A stretch of DNA of 64,000 bases from Candidatus Peribacteria bacterium (GCA_020632295.1 JACKFU010000001.1:124001-188000); one strand, 5' to 3'; positions 9,081 through 18,861 are shown, numbered from the stretch's first letter. Notes: generated from the letters alone by a model not told the origin. Translations and numbers: made by a program.

Positions 9081-9795
9081 CGTGCATATCGACAGATCGA
9101 AGAAGTGCTGTACGCTCTTTGGAGCTTAGTGGTCTTATGGCACCAGGCTCCAGGGTAGGTGCTAATGTCATAATACGAATGCGTGTTAGTGTTTTTAGGG
9201 GGGCACCAACCTTTTGACACATACGACGAATCTGCCTGTTTTTCCCTTCTGTTAGGGCTATTGTAAATTTCTTTTCATTGATGCGCTTCACTGTTGCAGG
9301 CTTTGTTTTCTCTCCATCGATGGTGATTCCTGTTCTCAATTTTTCAAGCTGACCATCCTTAATAGGTTCGCTTGTTTCTACTGCATACTCCTTTTCGTGA
9401 TTGAACGATGGATGGGTTAGGCGGTATGCGAGCACGCCGTCATTTGTCAGCAGAAGTAAACCGGAGGTTTCTTTGTCCAGACGACCAACGGGGTAGATTA
9501 CTCCTTGCAACTCTGTTGGTAGCAGATCCCGAATCGTTGTATCGGGATGGTCCGGGTTATCGACATTGCTCGTAATAATGCCGATCGGTTTATTCATAAT
9601 ATAGTAGAGCATCTCAGCTCTATCTTGTAGCACCTTGCCATCTACTGCTATATGATCCACTTCTGGATCTGCTTTCTGGCCAAGAATTGCCACGTCTCCG
9701 TTTACGCGCACCAGACCTGCTTCAATATACTCTTCCGCCTTACGCCTAGAGCAAATGCCGCGTGCCGAGAGGATTTTCTGTAGTCGTTCCTGCAT
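9061..9795 (-). CDS. Pseudouridine synthase, RsuA/RluB/RluE family
   Basis: A 244-residue rRNA modification enzyme. An N-terminal S4 RNA-binding domain (RLQKILSARGICSRRKAEEYI) precedes the catalytic domain with the family motif GRLDKETSGLLLLTND, whose Asp is the nucleophile, and the C-terminal GKNRQIRRMC segment. Length and motifs fit RluB (23S rRNA helix 89) best, but RsuA or RluE cannot be excluded. TAAGAT lies 6 nt before the ATG. The end overlaps the convergent CAP gene by 20 bp. Confidence 0.9.
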   Translation of the reverse strand: MQERLQKILSARGICSRRKAEEYIEAGLVRVNGDVAILGQKADPEVDHIAVDGKVLQDRAEMLYYIMNKPIGIITSNVDNPDHPDTTIRDLLPTELQGVIYPVGRLDKETSGLLLLTNDGVLAYRLTHPSFNHEKEYAVETSEPIKDGQLEKLRTGITIDGEKTKPATVKRINEKKFTIALTEGKNRQIRRMCQKVGAPLKTLTRIRIMTLAPTLEPGAIRPLSSKERTALLRSVDMHATDPKD

Positions 9796-9804
9796 ACTAC
9801 TATC

Positions 9805-10557
9805 TTACCGGGCATCGACCACTTGAAGCTTGAGTTTCTCGTAGATAATCTTGGCAACTTCCGCACGATTAATGGAATCATCTGGGCGAAACGTACCGGT
9901 TTCTGCACCTTGAGCATCTGTATCTCCGCTAATAATGCCGTAAAGGTTGGCATAGGCAATATCTGCTTCGTAACGATGCCCCTGGGTATCAGTAAAACTG
10001 GAGTACAGCGGAAGCACTTCGTCGTGGAATGTATCGTGGATAATCGTTAGTACCTCAGCGCGCTTCGCTGGCCGATTGATATCGGCAGGGAGACGTGGGT
10101 CGAGCAAACGGACACCCATGGTTTCTGCACAGGCAATGTATGCACGCGCCCAGTGGTTTGCTGCTTGAGGATGGAGTGGAACATTCGTGCAATTTGTTGT
10201 ATCTACCTGTGCAGCTTCCATTGCCATCTTAAGAACCTCCGCAATGGTAACGTTATTGCCGGGCCGATATTCACCTGTTGGCCGTCCATTTGTATCTTTA
10301 AAACCAGAGACAATACCCCATTCCGATAGCGATGCGACGTATGGATTAAACCAATCCTGATCGGACACATCACGAAATACTGCACCAGTAATATCATCTA
10401 GCTGTTCAATAACATCACTAAAGTCTGCTGCATTACTCTCTTCCCACACGCGAAGCTCTTCTTGCAATGCGACAATCTCATCAAAAAATTGTGCACCAAC
10501 CGTTGTAATAACAACGCCAGAAAGCAGAAGGATTGTAGGAAAATGTGGGACTCTCAT
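9805..10557 (-). CDS. Secreted protein with two SLH domains
   Basis: A 250-residue exported protein: signal peptide MRVPHFPTILLLSGVVITTVGA, a short helical segment, then two S-layer homology repeats (about 65-115, DVSDQDWFNPYV...YRPGNNVTIAEVLKMA; about 190-245, YEADIAYANLYGIISG...FRPDDSINRAEVAKII). SLH domains bind secondary cell-wall polymers, so the protein probably decorates the envelope together with the large SLH protein at 25445. TATACT lies 8 nt before the ATG. It ends 9 bp before the pseudouridine synthase start. Confidence 0.85.
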   Translation of the reverse strand: MRVPHFPTILLLSGVVITTVGAQFFDEIVALQEELRVWEESNAADFSDVIEQLDDITGAVFRDVSDQDWFNPYVASLSEWGIVSGFKDTNGRPTGEYRPGNNVTIAEVLKMAMEAAQVDTTNCTNVPLHPQAANHWARAYIACAETMGVRLLDPRLPADINRPAKRAEVLTIIHDTFHDEVLPLYSSFTDTQGHRYEADIAYANLYGIISGDTDAQGAETGTFRPDDSINRAEVAKIIYEKLKLQVVDAR

Positions 10558-10579
10558 ATCCCACTAGTATACAAGAATT

Positions 10580-12256
10580 CTATTGCAACGGCAATGAATA
10601 CGTGAATGTTGTCCCCTTTCCTTCTTCTGACGTTACTGTTACATCACCCCCATGCATCTGCATAAACTGCTTTGCAATGTAGAGCCCAAGCCCACTGCTG
10701 CTTTCTGCTTTGGTGTTTGCTTTTTTTACACCAGAACGTGAGAAGAGGTTTTGTAGCATTGCCGGAGACATTCCTGGGCCTGTATCGGACACTTCGATAA
10801 CAGCCATGTCTTCCTTGCAATAGGTCTTGATAGCAATACCGCCTTTTGTAGTGTACTTAATGGCATTGCTGATACTGTTTGTGATGGACTCTGCCACTTT
10901 TTCCAGATCTACTTTGACCATGATAGTAGGATCTTTATGGTCTACGGTAAGGGACAATCCAGCTTTATTTGCAGCAGAAACATAATCACGGATCGATCGC
11001 TCTACGACATCTTCTATGGAAATTGGCTCTGCATTGAGCTCTATTACTCCTCTATCGAGACGCGATACATTGAGAATATCGAGAATGAGTTGGTAGTTGC
11101 TAGTATTCACATCGTAGAGGCCTTGAACCACCGACCGTAATTCATCGGAAATCTCCCCGTAGTCACCGCTGAGAATCATTTCAATGTTCCAGCGCATTGC
11201 TGTAATTGGTGCTTTTAATTGATGACTCACAATGGAGGTAAAGTCCTTAAGTGCCTGATTTTTCTGCTCAAGCTCTTCGTTCAGCCGTACCATGTGCGCA
11301 CTCATGCGACCAAGAATGATAACGATGAAAAATGTAAAGATGGTAAGAATAACCCCCGCGATGCTGAGATTACTCTCCACCTGTTTCAGTAAAGCGAATG
11401 CTTCTGCAGTCGGTTGCTGTGCAACTACAACCCAAATATTGCTTCCAATGGCGATAGGTACAAACGTTGCTATGACCTCTTCGTGCGAAACAGGATCGAT
11501 AAATGTCGTTGTATACAGCTCCCCTTTTTGTGCACGCTTAAGGACATCAAGCCCCATATATTCTGTAAAGAGCGCACCGCCTACCGGTACGGATGGGTGC
11601 GCAACAAGAGAGCCGTATTGATCCACAAGGAGCATATGACCCGTAAGTCCCAAGCGGACATTTTGAAGCCACACAGAGAGATGGCGTACACGATATTCAA
11701 ACACAAGAACTCCCATGAATTCCCCTTGTTTCAGAACGGGAACAGCGATAGCAATAACAGGTTCTTCGGGGTACTGCGGACGAATATATAATCCTGAGAC
11801 AAATGGCTGATGCGTCTCTTTGACGGTGCTAAACCACTCTGTATCGCTAAAGGACATACCGTACGCACCCTCTGCCTTTGGGAACTCTGACCAAAGTACA
11901 CCACCAGAGCCAACAACGAATGCTCGATGAATATTCGGGTTACTCACCATAATCGCCTTCAGGCGTGTGCCCATTGCTACTTCATTGTGCTGCGCTACTG
12001 CAGTAATAGTACCGGGGATAGAGGCGATTGCATGGGCAAGCTTACTATTCTGACGAATATCCTGTGTAAGCAACTGTGACAGATTCCCCGCTGCAGAAAT
12101 ATTCTCTTCCTCTACAAGTGTTCGCACGGAATCGGATGCCACCTCAAATGCATAAAAGCTAAGCAGAATAATAGGAAAGAACACTGCAAAAACAGGAAGT
12201 GCCCACTTCCAGTGCTGCGCGCGATGTGCGGTCTTGAGTGTGTGTTCTGCGGACAT
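10580..12256 (-). CDS. Membrane sensor histidine kinase with Cache domain
   Basis: 558 residues from the ATG at 12256. The upstream ATG at 12274 is rejected because its codons form the -10 box TATAAT, which ends 6 nt before 12256. TM1 (about 15-35), an extracellular dCache-like sensor (about 40-270, with GSGGVLWSEFPKAEG and GHMLLVDQYGSLVAHPS), TM2 (about 280-300), then HisKA with the phospho-His in VSHQLKAPITAMRW and a HATPase domain (NSISNAIKYT, DTGPGMS, SSGLGLYIAKQF). No HAMP is obvious and no response regulator is adjacent. Ligand unknown. Confidence 0.9.
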   Translation of the reverse strand: MSAEHTLKTAHRAQHWKWALPVFAVFFPIILLSFYAFEVASDSVRTLVEEENISAAGNLSQLLTQDIRQNSKLAHAIASIPGTITAVAQHNEVAMGTRLKAIMVSNPNIHRAFVVGSGGVLWSEFPKAEGAYGMSFSDTEWFSTVKETHQPFVSGLYIRPQYPEEPVIAIAVPVLKQGEFMGVLVFEYRVRHLSVWLQNVRLGLTGHMLLVDQYGSLVAHPSVPVGGALFTEYMGLDVLKRAQKGELYTTTFIDPVSHEEVIATFVPIAIGSNIWVVVAQQPTAEAFALLKQVESNLSIAGVILTIFTFFIVIILGRMSAHMVRLNEELEQKNQALKDFTSIVSHQLKAPITAMRWNIEMILSGDYGEISDELRSVVQGLYDVNTSNYQLILDILNVSRLDRGVIELNAEPISIEDVVERSIRDYVSAANKAGLSLTVDHKDPTIMVKVDLEKVAESITNSISNAIKYTTKGGIAIKTYCKEDMAVIEVSDTGPGMSPAMLQNLFSRSGVKKANTKAESSSGLGLYIAKQFMQMHGGDVTVTSEEGKGTTFTYSLPLQ

Positions 12257-12262
12257 CAGACC

Positions 12263-12303
12263 ATTATACCACATTTTACACTAAAACCGTAATGCTGTAT
12301 ACT
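12263..12303. promoter_or_regulatory. Divergent promoters, kinase / coiled-coil protein
   Basis: Minus strand: TATAAT 6 nt before the ATG at 12256. Plus strand: TTTACA, 17-bp spacer, TATACT, then GTAGAG and the ATG at 12310. Both give transcripts beginning at or next to the start codon. Confidence 0.6.
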
Positions 12304-12309
12304 GTAGAG

Positions 12310-13527
12310 ATGACTATTCCCAGTCGTACTAGTGTCCTTCTCGGCGTTCTCCTTGTCAGCACATCAACCCTTGTTGTCACTGTAACGTCGCAATTGCTCA
12401 ATGCCCCAATACCGATTGATCGTTATGAGGACGAGAAAGAGTTGGAGAAGGAAATAGAAGAACAAGCGAAGATAGAGGAGCAAATGAAAGAGGCGGAAGA
12501 GAAATTCATGGAAAAGAAGGAAATAGAGCAGGAGCAGGAGCAGGAGCTAGAAAAAAAAGAAGAAGGAGAAGGAGAAGAAGAACGAGAGTTGGAGAAAGAA
12601 CAGGAAAAAATAGATGGCGAACATGCGAGCGCGAGCAGTCGTAGCTCTAGCACTTCTGTAGAGTCATCAGCAGTACAAAAGAACACGAGCAACGATACGC
12701 ATTTAGAGCAGCTTCGTAAGCAATATGAACTCCAGCAAAAAGAACTGACGAAGCAGAAGCAAATAGAAAAAGTTGAAACTGGTATAACGGTGCAAGTCGT
12801 AGATAAGCATAAAGAGGAGAAGGACAATCTTGTATGTTTTGATAATAATGGAAACCTTGTCTCCGATCGCTCTCTCTGTGCTACGCATCAGGACACATTT
12901 GTTCCTCCTGAACAAACCATTTCTGATGATGAAGCGAGAGAAGCGCTTCGCAATAAACTCCTTGGGCAGCAGCACGCTGAAAAGAAGCGCATGGAACTTA
13001 TTGCCACAATGGAACATTCCAAACAGCGATTGCAAACACTCCTCGATAAATATGAACACCAGGATGATGTATCACAGTACTTAACGGAAAGTATTGATTG
13101 GCTTGACCGTGGTATTACCTACTTTGATGAAGCACCTCGTAGTCTGGACGAAACACAGGAGATGGCTGCCCCTGTCAAAACACTTCTCACCCAGGCAACT
13201 ACCCTGGTTCAGCAAGAGCAGGCGTCTGCAGCACGTGATATTTCCCCTATTCTCCAAAAAACGGAGCGACTTCTTCTTAAATTCCGCGAATCGTTTATTG
13301 CCCTTGCTCAAGGGGGTATAGAGCTGAACCAAGATGCACTGGAGAAATATGTCGAAGCAGCTGAACTGTACAACACTATTGCAATGACATGCCCTGAGAA
13401 CGGAGAACGTTGTACCGACATCCACCAAGTCCTGGAACTCCTTAAGGTCGCTCAGGGGCCACTACAAAAAGACCTCGGGGCAAACCCTGAGATCTACCAG
13501 AAGGTGCAGGAGAAATTTAGCGAATAG
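12310..13527 (+). CDS. Secreted Glu-rich coiled-coil protein, unknown function
   Basis: 405 residues from the ATG at 12310, chosen because TATACT ends 6 nt before it; the in-frame ATG at 12238 lies inside the divergent gene. A signal peptide or membrane anchor (SVLLGVLLVSTSTLVVTV) is followed by a very acidic Lys/Glu coiled coil (about 40-105), a Ser-rich linker, and more helical sequence to the end. The Glu/Gln runs come from near-tandem GAG/CAG codons. No known domain recognised; a cell-surface spacer or scaffold is possible. Confidence 0.75.
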   Translation: MTIPSRTSVLLGVLLVSTSTLVVTVTSQLLNAPIPIDRYEDEKELEKEIEEQAKIEEQMKEAEEKFMEKKEIEQEQEQELEKKEEGEGEEERELEKEQEKIDGEHASASSRSSSTSVESSAVQKNTSNDTHLEQLRKQYELQQKELTKQKQIEKVETGITVQVVDKHKEEKDNLVCFDNNGNLVSDRSLCATHQDTFVPPEQTISDDEAREALRNKLLGQQHAEKKRMELIATMEHSKQRLQTLLDKYEHQDDVSQYLTESIDWLDRGITYFDEAPRSLDETQEMAAPVKTLLTQATTLVQQEQASAARDISPILQKTERLLLKFRESFIALAQGGIELNQDALEKYVEAAELYNTIAMTCPENGERCTDIHQVLELLKVAQGPLQKDLGANPEIYQKVQEKFSE

Positions 13528-13560
13528 AGTGTTAGAGTTTTAGAGTGTTAGGGTGTTAGG
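13528..13560. repeat. 8-bp tandem repeat, AGAGTGTT family
   Basis: Four units of the type AGAGTGTT/AGAGTTTT directly after the stop codon of the preceding gene. An almost identical tract is at 31788-31815. Confidence 0.8.
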
Positions 13561-13584
13561 AAAAAGCGCCCAACGGGCGTTTTT
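13561..13584. terminator. Bidirectional intrinsic terminator
   Basis: CGCCC-AAC-GGGCG stem flanked by A5 and T5, so it can end transcripts from both sides. It lies between two convergent genes and touches the stop of the small minus-strand gene. Confidence 0.85.
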
Positions 13585-13807
13585 ATGAATCATCAGCAAG
13601 ACTCATCATTACGTTAACCATTGCTCTAGCTTCGTCTTGGAGATCAGCAGGTATCTGATCAATAGCTGATTGAATTGATTGCGATATTTCACCACTACTG
13701 TCTTCATTAGCAGCATCGAAAACTGTGTCGAATAGTTCATCAGGTGATGAAAGGCCAAGCTTAGCACTTAGTGCATCTTTTGCCTGTTGCGATACACTCT
13801 CAGACAT
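13583..13807 (-). CDS. Small acidic helical protein, unknown
   Basis: A 74-residue protein rich in Asp, Ser, Ala and Gln (MSESVSQQAKDALSAKLGL...), predicted all-helical, with no signal peptide. TACAAT lies 8 nt before the ATG (TATAAT 3 nt before is also possible). It is a single-gene unit between a terminator and the 5S rRNA gene. No family recognised. Confidence 0.6.
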   Translation of the reverse strand: MSESVSQQAKDALSAKLGLSSPDELFDTVFDAANEDSSGEISQSIQSAIDQIPADLQDEARAMVNVMMSLADDS

Positions 13808-13941
13808 TTAATTATATTGTATACTTTTTTTATATACTTTGCAAGTATAAACTTTTAAAATAACTTATTTGAAGACAAGGCTTTGCCTGTCTGGATACGC
13901 TCATTTAAGGGAAGGAGAGCCCACAGCTAAGAAGGCATAGT

Positions 13942-14056
13942 CTTGGCATCGGCCTACTCTCACACGGCGCATGCCGCACTACCATCGGCGCTGAAGGGCT
14001 TAACTACTGTGTTCGGAATGGGAACAGGTGGACCCCCTTCGCTAGAGACACCAAGA
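13942..14056 (-). rRNA. rrf: 5S ribosomal RNA
   Basis: The minus strand carries the 5S core (GGTCCACCTGTTCCCATTCC, then ACACAGTAGTTAAGC and CGATGGTAGTGC). The ends pair (TAGTCTTGG with CCAAGACTA), and the complementarity runs a few bases beyond, which probably forms the processing stem. It follows the 23S gene by about 90 bp in the same direction. Confidence 0.93.
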
Positions 14057-14115
14057 CTATACCTTCTTGTTAAAAATCAAACGTACATATGGGCAGATCT
14101 TGCCCGCGTGTGTGT

Positions 14116-14148
14116 CACATGAACAGTACAGATAATAAGAAAAATGTT
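14116..14148 (-). other. 23S processing stem, 3' strand
   Basis: Complementary to 18431-18460: CACATGAACAGTACA pairs with TGTACTGTTCATGTG, and AAAAATGTT with AACATTTTT. Together they make the long helix at the base of precursor 23S rRNA that RNase III-type enzymes cut. Confidence 0.75.
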
Positions 14149-14257
14149 CAATCGTCCGTTCGTACTACTCAGCTGAACACGTTACCGTGCGTACACTTGT
14201 AGCCGATCGAGCCGGTCATCTTCCGGCGGACTTATGGAGAAACGCGATCTTGAGATG

Positions 14258-14306
<49 letters not shown>

Positions 14307-14349
14307 TCCTACTCTGCCGTTGACACGACAATAGGTACACCAGAGGTTC

Positions 14350-14381
<32 letters not shown>

Positions 14382-14421
14382 TTCTCTCACGTTTCTAGAT
14401 GATGACGGAGGATAGAGGCCA

Positions 14422-14463
<42 letters not shown>

Positions 14464-14479
14464 CATTGGCGAACAGCCA

Positions 14480-14538
<59 letters not shown>

Positions 14539-15098
14539 GCTCCGTCGCTGTGGGCGCTTGGGAGCGATCAGCCTGTTATCCCTAGAGTAACTTTTATCCG
14601 TTGAGCGATGTCCCACCCACGTGGTTTGAGCATGTTTAAGTGCTCGGACACCGGATCACTATCACCGACTTTCGTCCCTGCTCGGCCTGTAAGCCTCACA
14701 GTCTGGCCAGCTTATGCGATTACACGACAACGCCGATTTCCATCCGGCGCTAGCTGACCTTATGCACGCCTCCGTTACATTTTAGGAGGCAACCGCCCCA
14801 GTTAAACTACCCGGCAAGCACTGTCCCCTGGTGCGTGTCACACACAGAGTGAGTAGAGTCATAATCCAAGGGTGGTATTTCACCAGTGACTCCACGAGGG
14901 CTAACGCCCCCGCTTCAAAGTCTCCCACCTATCCTACACAAGTAGAATAACGCTACAATGCCAGCGTATAGTAAAGCTTCATAGGGTCTTTTCGTCCTTC
15001 CGTCATCTACCCGGCATTTGCACCGGGACTGCAATTTCACCGAGTCTCGCGTCGAGACAGTGACCAGACCATTGTACCATTCGTGCGGGTCGGAACTT

Positions 15099-15680
15099 CG
15101 TTCCTAGCTTCACGAGCTACAAAAGCTACATTAGCTTTAATAGCTTGTTATGCTACGAGTGTTTTTTAGTTGTAGAACGATTTTTCTACACCCTGTGTCG
15201 CCACAGGGATCGGACTATATCATATTCCGGAACCATCTATGTGCTCCGGATCATGGCGTGTAGTCTCTGAGGATCTTTCCCGATTGAGAAACATTAGTAC
15301 TTCGCTTGGATCTGAAATGTCTAACTTCTCAAAAGCGATTCGTGTTCGCTTTGATAATTCATGAAGGACTGTTTTAGTGTGAGGAGCTTGGCTATCGTAT
15401 GTTTGCATCGTTCTTGTTTGAGGATATTGATTAATATTGCTTAGCCTTATTAACACCTCAGCCAAATCCCATTCCGGTTTATCGAATTCGTTCATAAAAT
15501 TATCTAGAAATTTCCTGCTGATTGTCCGCAGGAGTCAGATTATTACTGATTAACAATATTTTGTCAATCGAGTACTGCTCCATACTCGGATATTCCAGCA
15601 TATAGCCATGTTTTGCACTTAAGTTTTTAATTCCTGAGTGCTGAGAGTTACCTCTCATTCGGGCAAGTATCTTATCGACC
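15099..15680 (-). other. Group I intron at 23S position 1951
   Basis: 582 bp. The 5' exon ends CTTGTCGGGT (U1951) and the 3' exon begins AAGTTCCGACC (A1952); the intron ends in G. The core shows AATCAGCAGGAAA (near 15525) and GATATAGTCC (near 15215), the conserved P/Q and S elements. It contains two short reading frames (below) rather than an intact endonuclease. Confidence 0.88.
15220..15495 (-). pseudogene. Intron-borne reading frame, probable endonuclease remnant
   Basis: A 91-codon frame (MNEFDKPEWDLAEVLIRLSN...) whose end runs into the intron core, as the intact endonuclease frame does in the 1917 intron. A separate 60-codon frame at 15500-15682 precedes it. No LAGLIDADG motif is visible in either. 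Position and size suggest decay of a former homing endonuclease, but similarity is too weak to prove it. Confidence 0.35.
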
Positions 15681-15714
<34 letters not shown>

Positions 15715-15817
15715 CATGTGTTCTTCCGCGATGCGGAGATGCGGAATCCTTACATCTCAAAGGTAAGTTGATGTAAGTGCTCATAGTCGCCTATGAGATC
15801 GGACTATATCTTCCCGA

Positions 15818-16336
15818 TTAGTGGGTTTGGCATATAGTCTCTGAGGATTCTTTTGAAAATGCAGAGAGGATTTCTACTTCGGAATACTTTCTCTTTCCTC
15901 CACCATTCATATTTCTACGAAGTGTAAGGATGTTCTGTATTCCCGATTGCTGCAAATGTTGATTAGAGGATAAAAGAAGTGCAATTCTCTGGAAGAGAAA
16001 AAAATCTCTTTGTTTCTTCTCTGAAAGAAATGGATTCCTTTGAAAGAAAGGAATGATGTATTTCTGGAGATCTATAAGAGAATTGACTTCGTAGTACCAG
16101 ACTCCATCTGGGCGGCTGCGTAGTGTTCCGCACTGAAGATGCTTTTGAAATATTTCTAGAATGCGTTTTTCTTTCTGAGAAATATTGAAGCATGCTGATA
16201 CTTTCCATGGAAGCTTGTAATCCTTTCGTTTCCGAAAGGAAACATTGAAACTTCCTTTGCCATCTGCAAATCCTGTTAGATATGCATCTAAAAGTCTTTC
16301 CTGCTGATTGTCTGCACTGATCGGATTGTCACTCAT
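15818..16336 (-). CDS. LAGLIDADG homing endonuclease of the 1917 intron
   Basis: 172 residues with one LAGLIDADG-type motif (AYLTGFADGKGSF, about 18-30), so it probably acts as a homodimer. The rest fits the family (LPWKVSACFNISQKEKRILEIFQKHLQCGTLR, then the helix and KYIIPFFQRNPF). It would cut the intron-less helix 69 target to spread the intron. TACACT lies 6 nt before the ATG, with TTGTAT 17 bp further up, so the gene can be expressed as its own leaderless mRNA. Its last codons lie in the intron core. Confidence 0.88.
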   Translation of the reverse strand: MSDNPISADNQQERLLDAYLTGFADGKGSFNVSFRKRKDYKLPWKVSACFNISQKEKRILEIFQKHLQCGTLRSRPDGVWYYEVNSLIDLQKYIIPFFQRNPFLSEKKQRDFFLFQRIALLLSSNQHLQQSGIQNILTLRRNMNGGGKRKYSEVEILSAFSKESSETICQTH

Positions 16337-16342
16337 ATTTAT

Positions 16343-16371
16343 AGTGTACTTCTGTACACCTATTTATACAA
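16343..16371 (-). promoter_or_regulatory. Promoter inside the intron
   Basis: TTGTAT (16371-16366), 17-bp spacer, TACACT (16348-16343), then ATAAAT and the endonuclease ATG. It would uncouple endonuclease synthesis from the rRNA transcript. Confidence 0.55.
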
Positions 16372-17327
16372 GTACCGTCAGATACTCAGAGTTTCCAGCA
16401 TATAGCCAAATTTATTAACGTAACTACAACTTTGGTCCGTTTTATAGTTACGGCCGCCGTTCATCAGGGCTTAGATCAGAGGCTTTAACACCCCCTCACG
16501 TGACCTTCTGACACTGGGCAGGCATCAGCCCCTATACATCGTCTTGCGACTTAGCAGGGACCTGTGTTTTTGGTAAACAGTTGCCTGGTCTCTTTTGCTG
16601 CGGGCGACCCGATTATGGGCCGTCAGTCCTTATCCCGAAGTTACGGACGCTATTTTGCCGAGTTCCTTAACGCGAGTTCTCTCGTTCACCTTGGTCTACT
16701 CGACCACCCCACCGGTGTTGGTTTGCGGTACGGTTTCATAAAGCTCTCGAAAGCGATGCTTTTCTTGGAAGCGCAAAGAGCCAGACTAATCCACCTTGCG
16801 GTGAACAATTGGTATCCATGCTCGGCTCGTCCGGCGGATTTTCCTACCGGTCTCAACGCCTAACATGTTCCACGTGCAGTCAATGCACACGCTCTGGTCT
16901 TCCCACTCCGTCCCACCGCTCCTAGAGTAAAACCATCCTTTCCCGAACACATATCCCGTAAACGGGACAGAGGCGAACGGAACTATCTAGTCATACCCTT
17001 GGGCGATCTTTATGAAGTACAGGAATATTGACCTGTTATCCATCGGTTACGCCTTTCGGCCTGGCCTTAGGACCGACTAACCCCACGCCGATTACCGTTG
17101 CGTGGGAAACCTTGGGGATTCGGTGGGCAGGGTTTTCACCTGCCTAGTAGTTACTCATGCCAACATTCTCACTTCCGTCCGCTCCACGACCCCTCACAGG
17201 TATCGCTTCACTGCTGAACGGAACGCTCTTCTACCATATAAAATATCCACTGCTTCGGTTACATGCTTCGCCCCGTTAAATTTTCGGCGCACGACTCCTC
17301 GACCAGTGAGCTGTTACGCTATCTTTA

Positions 17328-17358
<31 letters not shown>

Positions 17359-18430
17359 TTGTCGGAGCAATCGCACCACCTTTACCACTGAGCATGTATT
17401 AGGGACCTTAGCAAATGGTCTGGGTTGTTTCCCTTTTGACGATGGCGATTCGCCGTCACCGTCTCACTCCCTTTGCCAAAGGATCGGTATTCGGAGTTTA
17501 TCAGGAATTGGTAGGTCGGGAAGACCCCCTCATCCAAACAGTAGCTCTACCCCCGATCGTGTACAAAGAGGCTGCCCCTAAAGGCATTTCGAAGAGAACC
17601 AGCTATCTCCGGGTTCGGTTGGCTTTTCACCCCTACCCACAGGTCATCCCCGCATCTTGTGACATGCGTGGGTGCGGGCCTCCAGTAGTCTTCCGACTAC
17701 CTTCACCCTGCCCATGGGTAGCTCACCCGGTTTCGGGTCTAGTGCATGCGATCATAAACGCCCTATTCGGACTCGCTTTCGCTCCGGCTCCGGGTTTTGA
17801 CTCCCTTAGCCGACCACATACAACTAACTCGTTGGCTCATTATGCAAAAGGCACACGGTCACCCATAAAGGGCTCCCATTCTTTGGACGCAACAGATTTC
17901 AGAGACTATTTCATCCCCCTTCCGGGGTGCTTTTCACCTTTCCCTCGCGGTACTATTCGCTATTGATCTCTAGAACTATTTAGCCTTGGAAGGTGGTCCT
18001 CCCAGGTTCGGGCCGGATTTCACGTGTCCGACCTTACTCAGGATACTCCCACGTAATGTATGTTTTCGGCGACGGGGCTCTCACCCTCTTCGGCCGCCCG
18101 TTCCAGGGTCGTTTGCCTAACATACATTAATCGCTTATGGAGTCCTACAACCCCTCACCATAATATAGTGAGGTTTGGGCTGTTCCCTGTTCGCTCGCCA
18201 CTACTAAGGGAATCTCTTTTGATTTATTTTCCTCTGCTACTTAGATGTTTCAGTTCACAGAGTAACCACAATGTGTAAACACAAAGTCTATGAGCATAAC
18301 CTCATAGGGGTTTCCCCATTCGGAAATCTCGGGTTGATAGCGCCTGCCTAGCGGCTCACCCAAGCATATCGCAGCTGGCCACGTCCTTCATCGGATTCTA
18401 GAGTCGAGGCATCCGTCTGATGCGTATGAG

Positions 18431-18460
18431 TAACATTTTTCTAATTGTACTGTTCATGTG
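18431..18460 (-). other. 23S processing stem, 5' strand
   Basis: Pairs with 14116-14148 to close the precursor 23S helix; see that entry. Confidence 0.75.
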
Positions 18461-18539
18461 CCACGAACGCAGGCAAGACATGCCCACAATCGATTGGCAC
18501 TGAAATTAAATTGATTGGTTGATTGCAGTTCATATGACA

Positions 18540-18569
18540 TATATACATATACGTCTCCGTTGCTGTAAA
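18540..18569 (-). promoter_or_regulatory. Possible rRNA promoter
   Basis: TTTACA (18569-18564), 18 bp, TATATA (18545-18540) upstream of the 23S gene and downstream of the terminator at 18664. The spacer is slightly long and the AT-rich stretch offers other registers. Confidence 0.35.
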
Positions 18570-18663
18570 AGGTCGCATAGAAACCGGCTTGCAGGAATCG
18601 CTGTACGGTTTCCGTGAGCGCTCCATCCCACTTGGCCTCTTTACCACATGAATCAGGCTGGAT

Positions 18664-18760
18664 AAAAAGAAAGCGGGTGGCTTACGCACACCCGCAGAAT
18701 TCGTCACGCTGACGCGATTCACGCCCTTGTGGGGCGATATCGATTCCTGCGGGTATGCAT
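18664..18760 (-). ncRNA. Candidate structured small RNA with overlapping terminator
   Basis: Read on the minus strand, ACCCGCAG(g)AAT pairs with ATTCTGCGGGT to close a three-way junction holding two hairpins (CGCCC-cacaa-GGGCG inside CGAT/ATCG, and CGTCA-gcg-TGACG). The last strand, GCGGGTG, can instead pair with CACCCGC just downstream to form a terminator followed by TTTCTTTTT. TATGCT lies about 7 nt upstream of the first stem. This is either an about 95-nt sRNA or a switch-type leader. No known RNA family recognised. Confidence 0.5.
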
Positions 18761-18861
18761 GAATAGCATAAAGCTTGCGAATTCTACGGACTCTGAAGAT
18801 TCCATGCAAGAAAAAGTCGAGAAAATATTGAGAAAATATGCAGTGTGCATACGATACCTCT

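Larger units (their letters stand above)
15715..16443 (-). other. Group I intron at 23S position 1917
   Basis: 729 bp. The 5' exon ends GGCCGTAACTAT (U1917), the intron ends in G at 15715, and the 3' exon starts AACGGTCCTAAGG (A1918). The core elements AATCAGCAGGAAA (near 16303) and GATATAGTCC (near 15805) match those of the 1951 intron, which suggests related introns. It carries a LAGLIDADG gene. Confidence 0.9.

Noticed and set aside
18454..18672. Minus-strand frame that reads protein-like upstream of 23S (FIQPDSCGKEAKWDGALTET...)
   Set aside because: Composition is striking, but there is no ATG/GTG/TTG at a sensible place, and it overlaps the possible rRNA promoter and processing stem.
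18685..18755. tRNA in the three-branched fold
   Set aside because: No T-loop TTCGA, no anticodon arm of proper size, no CCA end.
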